Source of the DNA: Mercurialis annua
Taxonomy: Eukaryota; Streptophyta; Magnoliopsida; Malpighiales; Euphorbiaceae
Direction of reading: 5' to 3'
Assembly: GCF_937616625.2 (NCBI RefSeq)
Contig: NC_065570.1
Span: 1,622,001-1,686,000, forward strand
Length of the DNA: 64,000 nucleotides
Shown in pieces: positions 1 through 11,215 of this stretch (its first letter is position 1; every line of letters starts with the position of its first letter). The notes under the pieces were generated by a model. It worked only from the letters and a program-made list of their open reading frames with translations, did no database searches and was not told the DNA's origin. The position numbers and the translations under genes were made by a program.

Positions 1-1346
1 ACAATAAAATTTAAATAAATATGAAATTTATTTTGTCTTTTTAGCATTTTGTGACCAAATAGTCGTAGAAAATATTTATTTAATATATTTTAAAAAATAA
101 AAATCAACATAATAAAATAGTAGATTCAGATAAGTTCGTTTGCAATTTTTGTAATTTTTCTATAAATATATGACACTGACATTTTACTTGTTTATTAATT
201 GCTACAAGGATATGAAACACTCTACATGCATCCAATTTCAGTTATCCGTCAATTTTTCAGTCATGAAGATTTAATATGAAATTTCTCTCTTGGTGAAAAA
301 TAAAATTTCCAGATGAAAAGTATTGTTGTTTCTAATTCAAGAGTGGAAATGATTTTCTTTTCCTAATTACTTTGTTTAATAGTCTTTAATTATAAGTTTC
401 TTTCTGAAAGGAAGAGTTTCCCCCTCAAGCAAAAAGTTTCTTTTGATGGAAGAGAGCTCAAAAAAAATGTTTGATTTGCATTACTTGAAATTTACAACAA
501 CAAAAAAAATCTTTGATGAATGATGATCATAGTCTTTGAACTTGTACGTTAATTACGATTAGTTAAAATAATACTTTTTACCGACCATGATAACTCGATT
601 TGAGAGTTAATTTTTTTTAAGTATAAAGTTGAAGTCGAGAAATTAAATTTCTCGCTACCAAATATTATTAATAACAAAACGTTTGAATACAAAATTAAAC
701 TAAACAATTCAACAATTGATTTAAGATGTATTACTAAAATGTGGGTTAATTTAATTTGGCGTATAAGTTCAGAAACTGACAGATTCTTTAGTTTACATTA
801 GTTGTGGTATTAAACATCAACTCAAAATCTAATAAAAATATCTCGAATGGTGCTCTTTATTTTAGAGAGTATAATTGTTAAAATAAAGAGTGTTTTTAAT
901 ATAAAGAGTAATATATTTAAATTTACTCCAATAAACTCTCTAATATTTACCTTTTATTTTATTTTTATAAAATATATTAAAAAATAAAAAATATTAATAA
1001 TATTGATTTATTTATTCAGTTTTTAAATTTAAAAATTCAAAATAATATATTTAAAATGAAAAATAACCACTTATTTTAAAATTTGAAATTTTGTGTTTTT
1101 AAAAATGAAGTAGAGAGTGAAAATGACTCTCACTCTAAAATTAAATGTTAGAGAGTCCATTATACTTTAATTTATTAACAAAACTCTTTAAATTAGAGAG
1201 TTTGTCAGTTTTAAAGAGGCCATTGAAGATGCTCTAACTTGGTTTCACAATCAACAATCATCAAAGTTAAAATAGAAGCTAATTATATATAATGAATAAC
1301 AAAACTAATCGATAATCACAAGAATGGCGGAAAGCATTTGATGAAA
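1..1346. other. AT-rich intergenic sequence, no gene seen
   Basis: Very AT-rich sequence with no convincing coding signal on either strand. Within it, about 836-1233 looks like a short inverted-repeat element (listed separately). The rest shows only scattered poly-A and poly-T tracts. Confidence 0.5.
836..1233. mobile_element. Probable MITE with GAGCATCTYCAATGG-type ends
   Basis: The left end reads ATCTCGAATGGTGCTCTTTA. The reverse complement of the right end reads GAGCATCTTCAATGGCCTC. Both arms then carry CTCTTTA and AGAGAGT motifs. This is an AT-rich non-autonomous terminal-inverted-repeat element. I could not define a clean target-site duplication, so the boundaries are approximate. Confidence 0.45.
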
Positions 1347-1580
1347 GGGTAATTAATATTGCCTTCATGAGTTTTGGTCCAAAATACTATTTTTCCATGA
1401 GTTTTAAAAATCAACTATTTTCCTTTGAATTTTATGTTTCATTTAACTAACACCCTCTTATAGAGGGGGGGTATTTGTTAAGAAGATACAAATATCAAGG
1501 AATAAACAGTTGGCTTTTTAAAACTCACAATGAAAGTAGTATTTTGGATCAAAACTCATGGGGATAATAATATTTAACCC
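1347..1580. mobile_element. MITE, Mutator-type, near-perfect 9-bp TSD
   Basis: The left end starts GGGTAATTAATATTGCC. The right end, read in reverse, starts GGGTTAAATATTATTATCC. Both arms continue through CATGAGTTTTGGTCCAAAA and its near copy CATGAGTTTTGATCCAAAA, so the element folds back almost end to end. The flanks are TTGATGAAA (1338-1346) and TTGATAAAA (1581-1589), an 8 of 9 match as expected for a Mutator-type duplication. It has no coding capacity. Confidence 0.75.
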
Positions 1581-1589
1581 TTGATAAAA

Positions 1590-2435
1590 TTCGAGGGTGG
1601 AATAAAATATTTGAAATCAATGTGTCTCCAAAACAAAGTTGAGATCAGATCGAAAGAAGATGAAAAATGCTGTAAAACTTATCCCATCGAGACATAAATT
1701 TGATTTAGTATTTGTTTGAATATTTATGTTTATTTTATAAAATTAGTTAATATTTGATTTGTTAATTATTTTAGGATTATGATTTGATGAAAAAACACGT
1801 CTTAGAAATAAGGGTGCAATCTCTTAAAGCCTATGCGATTAAATATGACGCCGTGCGTGTGTTCATATCCAAGCAAAAAAATCTATACTCAACCAAAAAA
1901 AATATATTACCCAACCCAAACATAAAATACTTACATATATTACCCAAATAGAAAATACCTACACCTAAATAGAAAATATATAATACCCAAAAAGAAAATA
2001 CATATATTTGAACAAAGGACATTTATAGTCGAGTAAGGGATGTTTATATAATGCGTGAATATATCCAAATAAAGGGATCTCCAATAGTAGAGACAAAATG
2101 ATGTGAATTTTACAATATAACTATACTTGTTTCATCTAATAGTTGATTCTATTTTTTAGACATTAAAAGAATATTTTCAATATATTTTTATCTAATAAAT
2201 TATTTAAACATTTTACACTTACACCCATAAATTATTTAACACTTACAAAGTACATTCATATATATATTTATAATAAAATTTATTATTAATTTTAATAATA
2301 AATTTTCTAACTATGTTCATACAATTTTAAATATATAAAATAATTATATTTATTAAAAAAATTCATTAAATAATAAAATATACTCTATTTATAGATTTTG
2401 AACTAATTAATGCAAATCCATTTTATTTAATGTTA
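1590..2435. other. AT-rich intergenic sequence, no gene seen
   Basis: I see no gene here. Short open frames consist of low-complexity codons. The copy of a CTCCAATAGTAG motif near 2090 resembles the ends of the small TIR element at 3848-4013 and may be a decayed relative. Confidence 0.4.
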
Positions 2436-3733
2436 TCTATACTATATATAAAAGCACGGATGGGGGGGCAGGCAAATTTACTGAATAATCCTTTTCAGTT
2501 TACTACTAAATAAAGGTTTTATAGTCATTAACTAATTAGTTATTTATTTAATCACTATTGTAATTAAAGTCCTAAATAGAATAGGTAGCTAAATTATCTC
2601 CAATTTAATTTTTAGTATGTAAAAAATAGCTAAATTGTCTCCAAATTAGTAGGAATACATATCTTTTAGTTTGATAAAACTAAAAAATTAAAATATTATA
2701 TTTGGTCAATATATTATTATTTAAATTCTATCTTATTATTTTTAAAGATATTATTAATAAAATTAAGTTAATTATTGAACTATGGTTATTATAAAACCAA
2801 AAGAAAAAAATTTAATAACCGAATATATTATAAATTTTTTTTAATTGTTAAATTACAATTAGAATTTGATTTGAATAAGGGATTCATGTCTTAATTCGTA
2901 ATCCGAATTCTAATTGTAGAAGATTATACAATTGAAATCAGGAAACAATGAGTTTGGTTTGAATAAGATATCAAAAAATTTAATCTATTAAACTAATTTT
3001 ACATCTACGACTATAGAGCTATATATAAATACTTACCAACATACTTACCAACATATTACATATATGCATAGCCTATTAATTACCTATATAACTTGTGTAA
3101 GTTAGTTTCTTGCGAACACCTTTTTCATGCTTAATGTCTTTTAGTGGTACTTTAAAATTATTACTTGATACTATAAATTTAATAAATTACTATTATATCT
3201 ATACTAATATATATAATTACGGATGAAACAATATACACATTTATAATAATATCTATAATAATAAATAAATAATTATTTTAGTGTTTTTTATTATTTATTG
3301 GTATATGGTTAAAATAGTATATGCTTTCATAAGATATTTTTTATTGCAATAAAAACTCTAACTAATTTAATTTAACATTGATAATAATTTTTATATATTT
3401 CAGTTTAATTATAATGAATTCAATTATATAACATACAATTACTACTATTTAAAATATTAGTATAATTAACAGTTTTAATCAAACTCATAAAGATATTTTA
3501 CAATTGAATAAAACTCTAACTAATTTAATATTAATAATATAAAAAATATAATAATTAAATTAAAATTAATTATCAACAAATTGAAGTATTATAATTATTT
3601 ATAATAAAATTTCTAACTGATTTAATATTAATTTTAAATAAAATATATTGGTATAATTATGATGAAATTATTTAATATTTAAATTGAAGAGTCACATTAC
3701 GAGTCACGTGCGTAGCACGTAATGCGAAACTAG
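2436..3733 (+). mobile_element. Non-autonomous Helitron
   Basis: The 5' end is TCTATACTATATATAAAAGC, preceded by a host A. The 3' end is CTAG (3730-3733), followed by a host T, so the insertion is between A and T as is usual for Helitrons. A perfect hairpin with 6-bp stem ACGTGC/GCACGT and 3-nt loop lies at 3706-3720, nine bases before CTAG. There are no terminal inverted repeats and no RepHel coding sequence. A second, shorter relative lies on the minus strand at 51912-52407. Confidence 0.85.
3706..3720 (+). terminator. Helitron 3' terminal hairpin
   Basis: Perfect 6-bp palindrome with a GTA loop just upstream of the CTAG terminus. In Helitrons this hairpin acts as the rolling-circle replication terminator. 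Confidence 0.8.
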
Positions 3734-3847
3734 TATATTAAAATTTCCGATTAAATTGGACATGCATATTTGGACTATACTATAGTAAAAACTAATAAAT
3801 ATTTATAATAAAATTTATAATAAAATAAAAAATAAAAATAAAATAGG

Positions 3848-4013
3848 GTTACTCTATTTATATCTCCAATAGTATTCTATTTTAATACACACTATTATAG
3901 AGTGACTCTATATATAGAGTAAAAAGATAATACATTATAATATAGTTGAATTTGGAGTACTATTGGAGAGGATTTATATTCTAAAATGGTAAAATAAGGA
4001 ACTATTAGAGACG
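3848..4013. mobile_element. Short TIR element, probable MITE
   Basis: The left arm contains CTCCAATAGTATTCTATTTT and the right arm contains the inverse, AGTACTATTGGAGAG, with further symmetric ACTCTAT motifs inside. The boundaries are approximate and no clear TSD was found. Confidence 0.4.
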
Positions 4014-5229
4014 ACCTAATATGTGAATATACACCCATAATGTGTCAATATACACCCGAGTAATTCGAGTTATAGACGGAACAATATTCTTATGTTGTAC
4101 TTAAGAAAAATGTGATTGCACACGTACGTGCAAGCACATTTTGCAGGCACATATTTCTTAAGTACAACACAAAAAATATATCTATAATTTTTGTAAACAT
4201 AATAAAAAAATAGCACTTCAAAATCAAATTATTAAATAAAATCTTATCGATGACATGATTTTATATATAAATATATTTGTGGACAATCACCTTAAACAAC
4301 ATGGTGCTCGATGATTTGTCAAGATTATTATGATATTCATTAGAGAATGATAAGATCTAATTGATTCATTATCTATCATAGACTCATAGTGGCAGAGCCA
4401 CTTGAACAATAACAGGGACAGCTCTCTTTTAATTTAAATAAAATAATTATAATAATTTATAAATTTTAAATTTTAGTTGTTATATAGAAATATAATATAA
4501 ATTTTCTATAAATTTTAATTTTTTATAATATATAGAAAAACATCATAATTTATTAGAATAGTATATTTTTGCCTCTTTTAATTTTTAATTCATCGCTACG
4601 TTAATGCTCTTTTCTCCAATATTATCCTGCTGCCTGCACCTAGACAACTTTGTGCTATAGGTAACAACATCATTTTTGTAACAGAAAAAGTTTAATAATC
4701 AGATTGTGACTTACGAGTTGATCTTTTGTTCTATTGCTTATTCAAGAGGATAATTGTAAAATAATTTAATAGTCAAATAAATTAAAGGAAGTTGTTGATT
4801 TTCTATTAAATAGTTTGGCAAATGGCTACTAAAACCAACCATTTCGTCTTTCATCTTCACTAGTAAATTCTGATTATTAAATAGGATCAATTGTATCCTT
4901 AAAAAAAATAGGCTTAACTGTAAAAAAATCATAAATATTTGCATGTTTTGCGATCATAACACAAATTTTAAGATTTGATAGAATTATTCGTCAATTTGTA
5001 TTTATGGCAAATTGAAATACCTACTTATTTTCATTAAAAAAATACTAATGTGTCTGTTGAACAACGTATATTTTAATGTCCACATCGGTAATTTTTTCAT
5101 TAGAAAATAGTTCGGTGTTTCGATTTGTCAAAATATAAAAGTTGGTGATTGATTTTATTAAGTTTAAAGTTCATATATAATTTACAAATTATGTAAGTCG
5201 TAATTTAATTTACATTTAATCATATTAAA
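4014..5229. other. AT-rich intergenic sequence with a small palindrome
   Basis: No gene seen. An imperfect inverted repeat lies at about 4093-4170: TTGTACTTAAGAAAAATGTG and its inverse CACATATTTCTTAAGTACAAC flank a central CACACGTACGTGC. The rest is unremarkable AT-rich sequence. Confidence 0.4.
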
Positions 5230-6690
5230 AAGGAAAAAAGGTCATTCATACCCCAATGATTTGAAATTAGGATCAAGTGAGCTTTTAACGTTCGGAAAGA
5301 TTCAACTGTGCCCCCAACTTTGAACAAGTAGGCCTCCAGATTAATACCGTCACTGACTCTGTTACCTCAATTCTACGTGTCTATTTTTGTACTGTTGCCA
5401 TTAATGACATCCATTAAGGGAAAGGGAAAAGGTCATCCATGTCATAAAGTTTGGGGCCAGTACTAAGTGAGCACTCAACCAAAAAAGTTCAACTGAGCCT
5501 CTAACGTGTGAAATTTTGAAAAAGCAAACCTTCCAGTTTGGCGCCGTACTAATAGAATACTAATAGAATAGAAAATACTAATAGAATAGAAAAGAACTGT
5601 TTGTAATTCCTTTACATCAATTCTACGTGGCTATTTTTGCAACCAAAAATTAATTAAGAAAAATATCTTATCTTATAATTTTGGTAGCTATAGGACCTCA
5701 ATCCATAGTTTCTTTCGGTCGAAGCTGTATACCTTGGGGCAATACGATTTTCAGAGCATTTACACCACCTGCTGCAACCTTCATAAGTGTATTAGACATT
5801 GTTATTTCTTTATGCTGGAATATACGGGAATTAAATAGAATCGTTTTAGACATACCTTTTATCGATTTTACAAATTTAATTGATTATTGCACCAAATCTC
5901 AAGTATTTTTATAATAAAAAATACTTATAATTCACAATGTATTCCTTAATTATATATATTTCGATTGAGAATTGAGTAATCATTAATTTAGTTAATTATG
6001 TATCTCCAAAGTAAATAAAGTGTTCCATGAACAAGTATAACTCTTTATGAAGTTATTAATTTTCATGGAGTTGTAACCTTTTATGAAAGGTATTGCACCC
6101 TTTCTATTCCATATACATAGTCAAGTGGATTCGGGTCAAACCGTTATGGACGACTTGATCCAAATACCAACACTTAGTGTACTCCTTGCTAAAGAAAATG
6201 ATGATGAGGGCGAATTACGACTCAATTTTCTTTTTAGAGTTTGTGCAGTTTGAGATTTAGGAATTGGCTGGGAATTTGGGCTTGGATTAGAAGAAGATGG
6301 CTTTTATAAAAGTCATGTCACTAATTAAAAATCATGCCATTAATAACAACGGAAAACAAATAGCCACATAGGATTGAAGTATCGACATCGGAGACTGTTA
6401 CTTGGAGGGGGGGTTCAAAACATTAAACGTTAGGGGCACAATTGAATATTAGGTCTCACTTAATCCTGATCCCAAACCACGGGGCATGGTCCTTTTCAGT
6501 TAAGGGAAAGTCATGTCATTAATGGCAACGGTAAAAAAAATAGCCACGTATAACTGAAGTAGCGGAGTCAGAGACGGTGTCAGACTGAGGGGTCTACTTG
6601 TTCAAAATTTCAAATATTGGTTGCACAGTTAAACTCTTTCTGACATTAAGAGTTCACTTGATCTGCCCAAACTATATAAGTATAGATGAC
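5230..6690. mobile_element. Fold-back element with duplicated units in each arm
   Basis: Both arms consist of roughly 180-bp units whose common parts include CAACTGTGCCCCTAACGTT, TTGAACAAGTAG, CACCGTC.CTGACTC and ACGTGGCTATTTTTG. Two units run in one direction (about 5236-5420 and 5425-5650). Two run in the opposite direction (about 6320-6490 and 6500-6680). The middle holds a 77-codon open frame at 5681-5914 whose product I do not recognise. TSDs are not clear, so the ends are approximate. Confidence 0.6.
5681..5914 (+). other. Unrecognised 77-codon open frame inside the fold-back element
   Basis: The local GC content is higher than the surroundings on both arms, and the region is open on the plus strand. 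The opposite strand also has a short open stretch containing KVAAGGVNALKIVLPQG, which looks more protein-like than the plus frame. Neither reading matches a family I recognise. It may be a captured gene fragment carried by the fold-back element. Confidence 0.25.
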
Positions 6691-6740
6691 TCTTTTTCTT
6701 ATTAAATACAGTAACCTCCACATAAGAAAAAATGTATATG

Positions 6741-6968
6741 CTGCCCGCATGAGTTTGTTCTAATGGTCTAAATCTCAGATATCTGGGCGCCAAGGGTCGC
6801 GAGTTCGAACCTCAGCTACGCCCTTTTTTAATATGGAGTGGTTGACGTTGAGTTACTGGCCATTATAATCCGAAATTACCAGATATGTGAACTTGCAAGC
6901 GGTTCACATTCCGGAATTTGACAATAATATTGAGTTTCGGTTAAGTAGAGTGAGTTCTCGTCACAGAC
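6741..6968 (+). mobile_element. tRNA-derived SINE with 13-bp TSD
   Basis: A promoter-like tRNA head with a B box GAGTTCGAACCTC (about 6801-6813) follows an A-box-like TTCTAATGGTCTAAA. The unrelated body ends just before an A run. The flanks are AAAAATGTATATG (6728-6740) and AAAAATGCATATG (6969-6981), a 12 of 13 match, which is typical of target-primed retrotransposition. Confidence 0.8.
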
Positions 6969-7305
6969 AAAAATGCATATGAATTCATTGGTTCAAGAAA
7001 ATGAAAAATAAGATATGAACAATGGTTAATTCGCTCTCAATATATACATTCAATTCAAGTTTATTTTTTTGCAATCCGTCTCATTACTTCGTGTTTAAGA
7101 AAGAATATAGGTTGCACATACTTTCATTAGTTAGTTGAAAATAAATTGAAATGAGTTAATTTCATGATTAAATCAGCACTTATGGCATTCTAGGTTGGAA
7201 AGTAGAAAACAAAAACAAAATTAAATTAGTAATATTTGAACTTATTTAATCTATTGTTTAAGTATATATATATAACAAGTGTTTTTTAGCTGTTTTTTTT
7301 ATTAA

Positions 7306-8372
7306 GGGATTATTATATTTTTAGTGTTTCAACTTTTTACAAAATAACGATATGGTGTTTGAACTTTATTTTATATCAAACTGGTGTTACAACTTGTTGA
7401 ATAATTACGAAGCAGTGTATTTGCCAGTTTCTGACTTTAACCAGTTTTCAAATTTTTTAGCTATTTCAGTTTTAGTCCTTCATCTTTAAAAACGTTCAAA
7501 TAAACTTTAAAGAAAAAGTTAATTTAATAAAAAATTAATGAATCATTTTTTAAATTTTTTAATCCTTTTTAAATAAAAAATTAAAATACAGAGTCAAGAT
7601 TTCGGACCCTCGAAGACCCGCCGAAAAAGGAGCAGCAACTCCTTCTCCGGTGAGAAAGAGAAGTTTGCTCCTTCTTTGAGAAGAAGCAAGAGCGTCGCTT
7701 CTTCTCATGTTGAGAAGGAGCAGCTCTCGCTCCTACTCATTTGAGAAGGGGCAGCTGCTCCTTCTCAAAATGGGAAGGTGCTCCTTCTCAAAATGAGAAG
7801 GAGTTGCTCCTTCTCACCACCGGAGAAGGACCTCTCATGAGAGCTCCTTCTCCGGTGGGTCTAGCGGTTCCAAATTTCGGATCCATCCGTAATTCGGATG
7901 GTCGGAGGGTCCGTAATTCAGCTTTTAATATTTTTATTATAAATTGATAAAAATAATTTTTATTTATTTTTCGCGGTGTATCTGTAAATCGGATAATGAT
8001 GGATCCGTGAAACGGTAGACGATGTTGGGTCGTATTGAATATTTTTAATTCTAGTAATTAATATAAATTAAATAAAAAAATATTTAATTGTTTAATTTTG
8101 TGATGAAAATGGTGTTTTTATACAATTAATAGCATAAATATCTAATTTGTATATGGGATAAAAATAAATGATTATTTTGAACTATTTTTCAAATGGAAAA
8201 AATGTCAATTTAATACATTAGGGTAACATGTAACTTGTTGGTGACCTGCTAAAAACACCAATTTGTAATTTTCTAACAAGTTCACACACCGATTAATTCG
8301 TGATAAAGTTTTATTCAAAAATTAATTTGTTTATTTTTTAAAAAGTTTACACACCAAAAATATAGTAATCCC
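7306..8372. mobile_element. Non-autonomous Mutator-like element, perfect 9-bp TSD
   Basis: The terminal inverted repeats start GGGATTATTATATTTTTAGT on the left and GGGATTACTATATTTTTGGT when the right end is read in reverse. The flanks are identical 9-mers TTTTATTAA at 7297-7305 and 8373-8381. The interior includes a GC-rich stretch (about 7600-7950) made of inverted and direct copies of a CTCCTTCTC/GAGAAGGAG motif. No transposase was found. Confidence 0.85.
7615..7865. repeat. Clustered CTCCTTCTC / GAGAAGGAG inverted motifs
   Basis: At least ten copies of a GAGAAGGAG-like motif and its complement alternate over about 250 bases, separated by short spacers such as CAAAAT. A 68-codon open frame across it (7741-7947) is purely a product of the repeats. 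Confidence 0.7.
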
Positions 8373-8381
8373 TTTTATTAA

Positions 8382-9658
8382 TATTGTGCTAAAAAGATAA
8401 AAACACATTTTTATATTTAGTCATTTTTCTCTATCATATTAACAGAAATAATGATAATTTGTACAAATAATATACCAGCATATTTAAAATTAAAATGGCA
8501 AATTTCAAATAAACTAATTTAAGATTATTTTTTTCATTTGTTTTTTTTTTTTGGATAATTTGTTTTATTTGTTAATGTTTTGAAATTGGAAAAATGGCTA
8601 AAAGAACATAATGATACCAAAGTCCGTTTCTCGTTGTCTAGTAATGTCATCTTCCTCGTCCTTTTCTCTTCCATTTTCTTGATTTCTGTTTGAACTCGTA
8701 ACCTGTTTTTTTTAGAACTATTAGAACCTGTTGAAAAATGAAACTTCCTCAAGAATTTTCATTTTTAGAATTATCAACATTCCAATTTGTTATAAATGAT
8801 AGCTTATTAATCAAAATGTAAGAATTTGCGGGTAATTGATCTTGTGGGTATTCAGACTATCGATTTTTTTTTTTGTTATCAAATTTTGAATCTTTCATTT
8901 AACTACTAAACATTGTTCTTATTTCAAATGAGATTTTTTTTGTTCAAAATGCATATGTCGCAAACGGATTTTGGCACGTGATGGCCGGATTTTGCATATT
9001 TCAGTACAGTTTTACCTACTTTATAGAATATTTTATGAGTTCGCCATGTCAGTGATCCCATATGCACAAGGTCAAAATAAAATTTTGTTAATTAAAATTA
9101 TAATTTATTAACTAAATAAAAAAAGATTGAAATTTACTCACTAAAATCAAAGAACTAATAATTTGGATACTCCACATGATTAATTCTCTATAAATTCACT
9201 AGTAAGACGGAACTTTCTTTGATTTTTTTCAGTTTTGATTTCGGTTTCTTCAGCACATAAGAACCCTACATAAGAAATTTTATTCAATTTGAAGAGTTAT
9301 TTAGAAATGAAATATACTTAAGCTTTTCGTATTCGATGATAGACAGTTTGTTCAGTATATTAACTGAAGAACAAAAAAAGATATAAACAAAACTTTCGTT
9401 AATTCTTTAGTATTTTGATTTAATATCTTGTGCACATGTGAACCATATATACTTTATAATAAATTTTATTTAGTTTGAAGAGTCATTTAAAAATGACATA
9501 TAGATAAGCTTTTCGTATTCGATAATAGACAATTTGATCAATACTTTAACAACTAGAGAACAAAGAAATGGATAAAGGTGAGTAATTAAAATATTATTGC
9601 ATCTCTATGGATCAATTATTTACAAAAGATTATTCAAGAGTAAATCCGTTGATAATCT
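8382..9658. other. Intergenic sequence with a degenerate direct repeat
   Basis: No gene seen. Two similar segments, at about 9300-9400 and 9480-9560, share motifs such as AAGCTTTTCGTATTCGAT and GACA.TTTG.TCA. This suggests an old tandem duplication. Confidence 0.4.
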
Positions 9659-9667
9659 TAAACTTTA

Positions 9668-10006
9668 GGCCAAATGTTGTAAAAAGGCCAAACCTTTCAC
9701 AAAAATTTCACAAAAGTCCTGACCTTTCAATTTTGTCGATTTTGGCCAAAAACTGATTATTTGGTTTCACAAAAGTCCCGACTTTTCAATTTTGTCGATT
9801 TTGGCCAAAAATGGATTATTTGGTTTCACAAAAGTTTCAATATTTGGCATGCCACATAGGCGTCACATAGGCAAATTGAAATCAAATTGAGAGTTGGCCA
9901 CAATTGAAACCAAATAATTTATTTTTGGCCAAAATCGACAAAATTGAAAGGTCAAGAGTTTTGTGAAACTTTTATGAAAGGTTTGGCCTTTTTAAAACAT
10001 TTGGCC
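9668..10006. mobile_element. MITE family A copy 1, perfect 9-bp TSD
   Basis: The ends are GGCCAAATGTT and its inverse. Both arms repeat AAAAAGGCCAAACCTTTC and TTTTGTCGATTTTGGCC. The flanks are identical 9-mers TAAACTTTA at 9659-9667 and 10007-10015, indicating Mutator-type transposition. A second copy of the same family lies at 57209-57566. It is non-coding. Confidence 0.9.
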
Positions 10007-10015
10007 TAAACTTTA

Positions 10016-10808
10016 TAGAAACATACTTAAAAATTTAACTGACAATTAAAAATAAGAAAAATAAACTTATTTATCCAATTTTAATACTTTTACCAAGCAT
10101 TATCACAATCTTTAAATTTTATCGGTTTGATCCTTCATCTTTTAAATCTTGTCAATATATCTACGACTCATTTAGAGCTGACATTCCGCGAGATTATATA
10201 CGTCACGTTGGATAAATTGTGTACATGTAGAAGAACAACATTGTATCATATCAGTTTAAAATGAGTCATGGGGATACTTGATAAAGATCGAAAAGATAAT
10301 GGACTAAACTGGCAATATTTAAAAATTATGGTATATTTGCCAAAAACACTAAATTTATAGATAGATAAACCCATTTAGTCTTAAAAGTAAGTGTAACCAT
10401 CTAAGAATATATCACCTTTTGACTTTTTCCGTTTATGGCTTCACCTTTAAAAAAATCTCAATTTTAACTCATTTTTCAATTTACAATTTCAATTACGGTA
10501 ATTTATTTCAACTGGAGTGAGAATAGATCATATTGCTTCATGTTTGACAAATTTTATTATAAAAATACAAATTGGAACAATATAAACGACATATTTGATT
10601 TTTTTTACCCCACCTTGAACAATTGGTAATTACTGAAACTGAAAATTGAATAATATTTAAAATTAAAAATTTTAAAAAGTTTAGTTATAAAATATTATTT
10701 TCGAATGATACCAGTAAAAACTAGATAGAGTTCATTCAATGATATTAAGGATTCTAGCTTTTAGCTCAAAAATCATTTAAATATACAAATCTAATTACTT
10801 ATTCACTA
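10016..10808. other. Intergenic sequence upstream of the transporter gene
   Basis: No gene seen. The stretch near 10410-10540 shares motifs (TTTTTCCGTTTATGGCTTCACC, split by mismatches) with the MITE at 12187-12539 and may be half of a related element. Confidence 0.35.
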
Positions 10809-11087
10809 TTCTCTCCGGTTCATAATATTTGTCACATTTGACTTTAACACAAGAATTAAAAAAACAATCAACATGTCTTAATTTATAATCACTTTTACTA
10901 AGTTAACCCTATATTAAATTTTATTTATATTTATGACCACTATTTTTATTTATTTATTATATTCTTTCAATAAATTAATGGAGGATAAACATAAAAAATA
11001 ATAATTAGTGCTCTCTTAATATAAAGTGACAAATATTATGAACTAAAAAAAAATTCCAAATGCACAAATATTACGAACGGAAAAGAG
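10809..11087. mobile_element. Stowaway-like MITE with TA target site
   Basis: The left end has TCTCTCCGGTTCATAATATT, and the right end read in reverse has CTCTTTTCCGTTCGTAATATT. These match the CTCCCTCCGTTC-type ends of Tc1/mariner-related Stowaway MITEs. The TA dinucleotide flanks both sides (10807-10808 and 11088-11089). It lies about 130 bases upstream of the transporter start codon, so it may contribute to that promoter. Confidence 0.7.
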
Positions 11088-11215
11088 TAATTATTTATTT
11101 CTTGTCTTTTTGTTCTTTACAACCATGCAAGGCCAAATCATTCTTCTGCCTATAAAAACACTTGTATATTCCATTTTCGACACACTACACCACCATCACC
11201 AAAACCTTCAACCAA

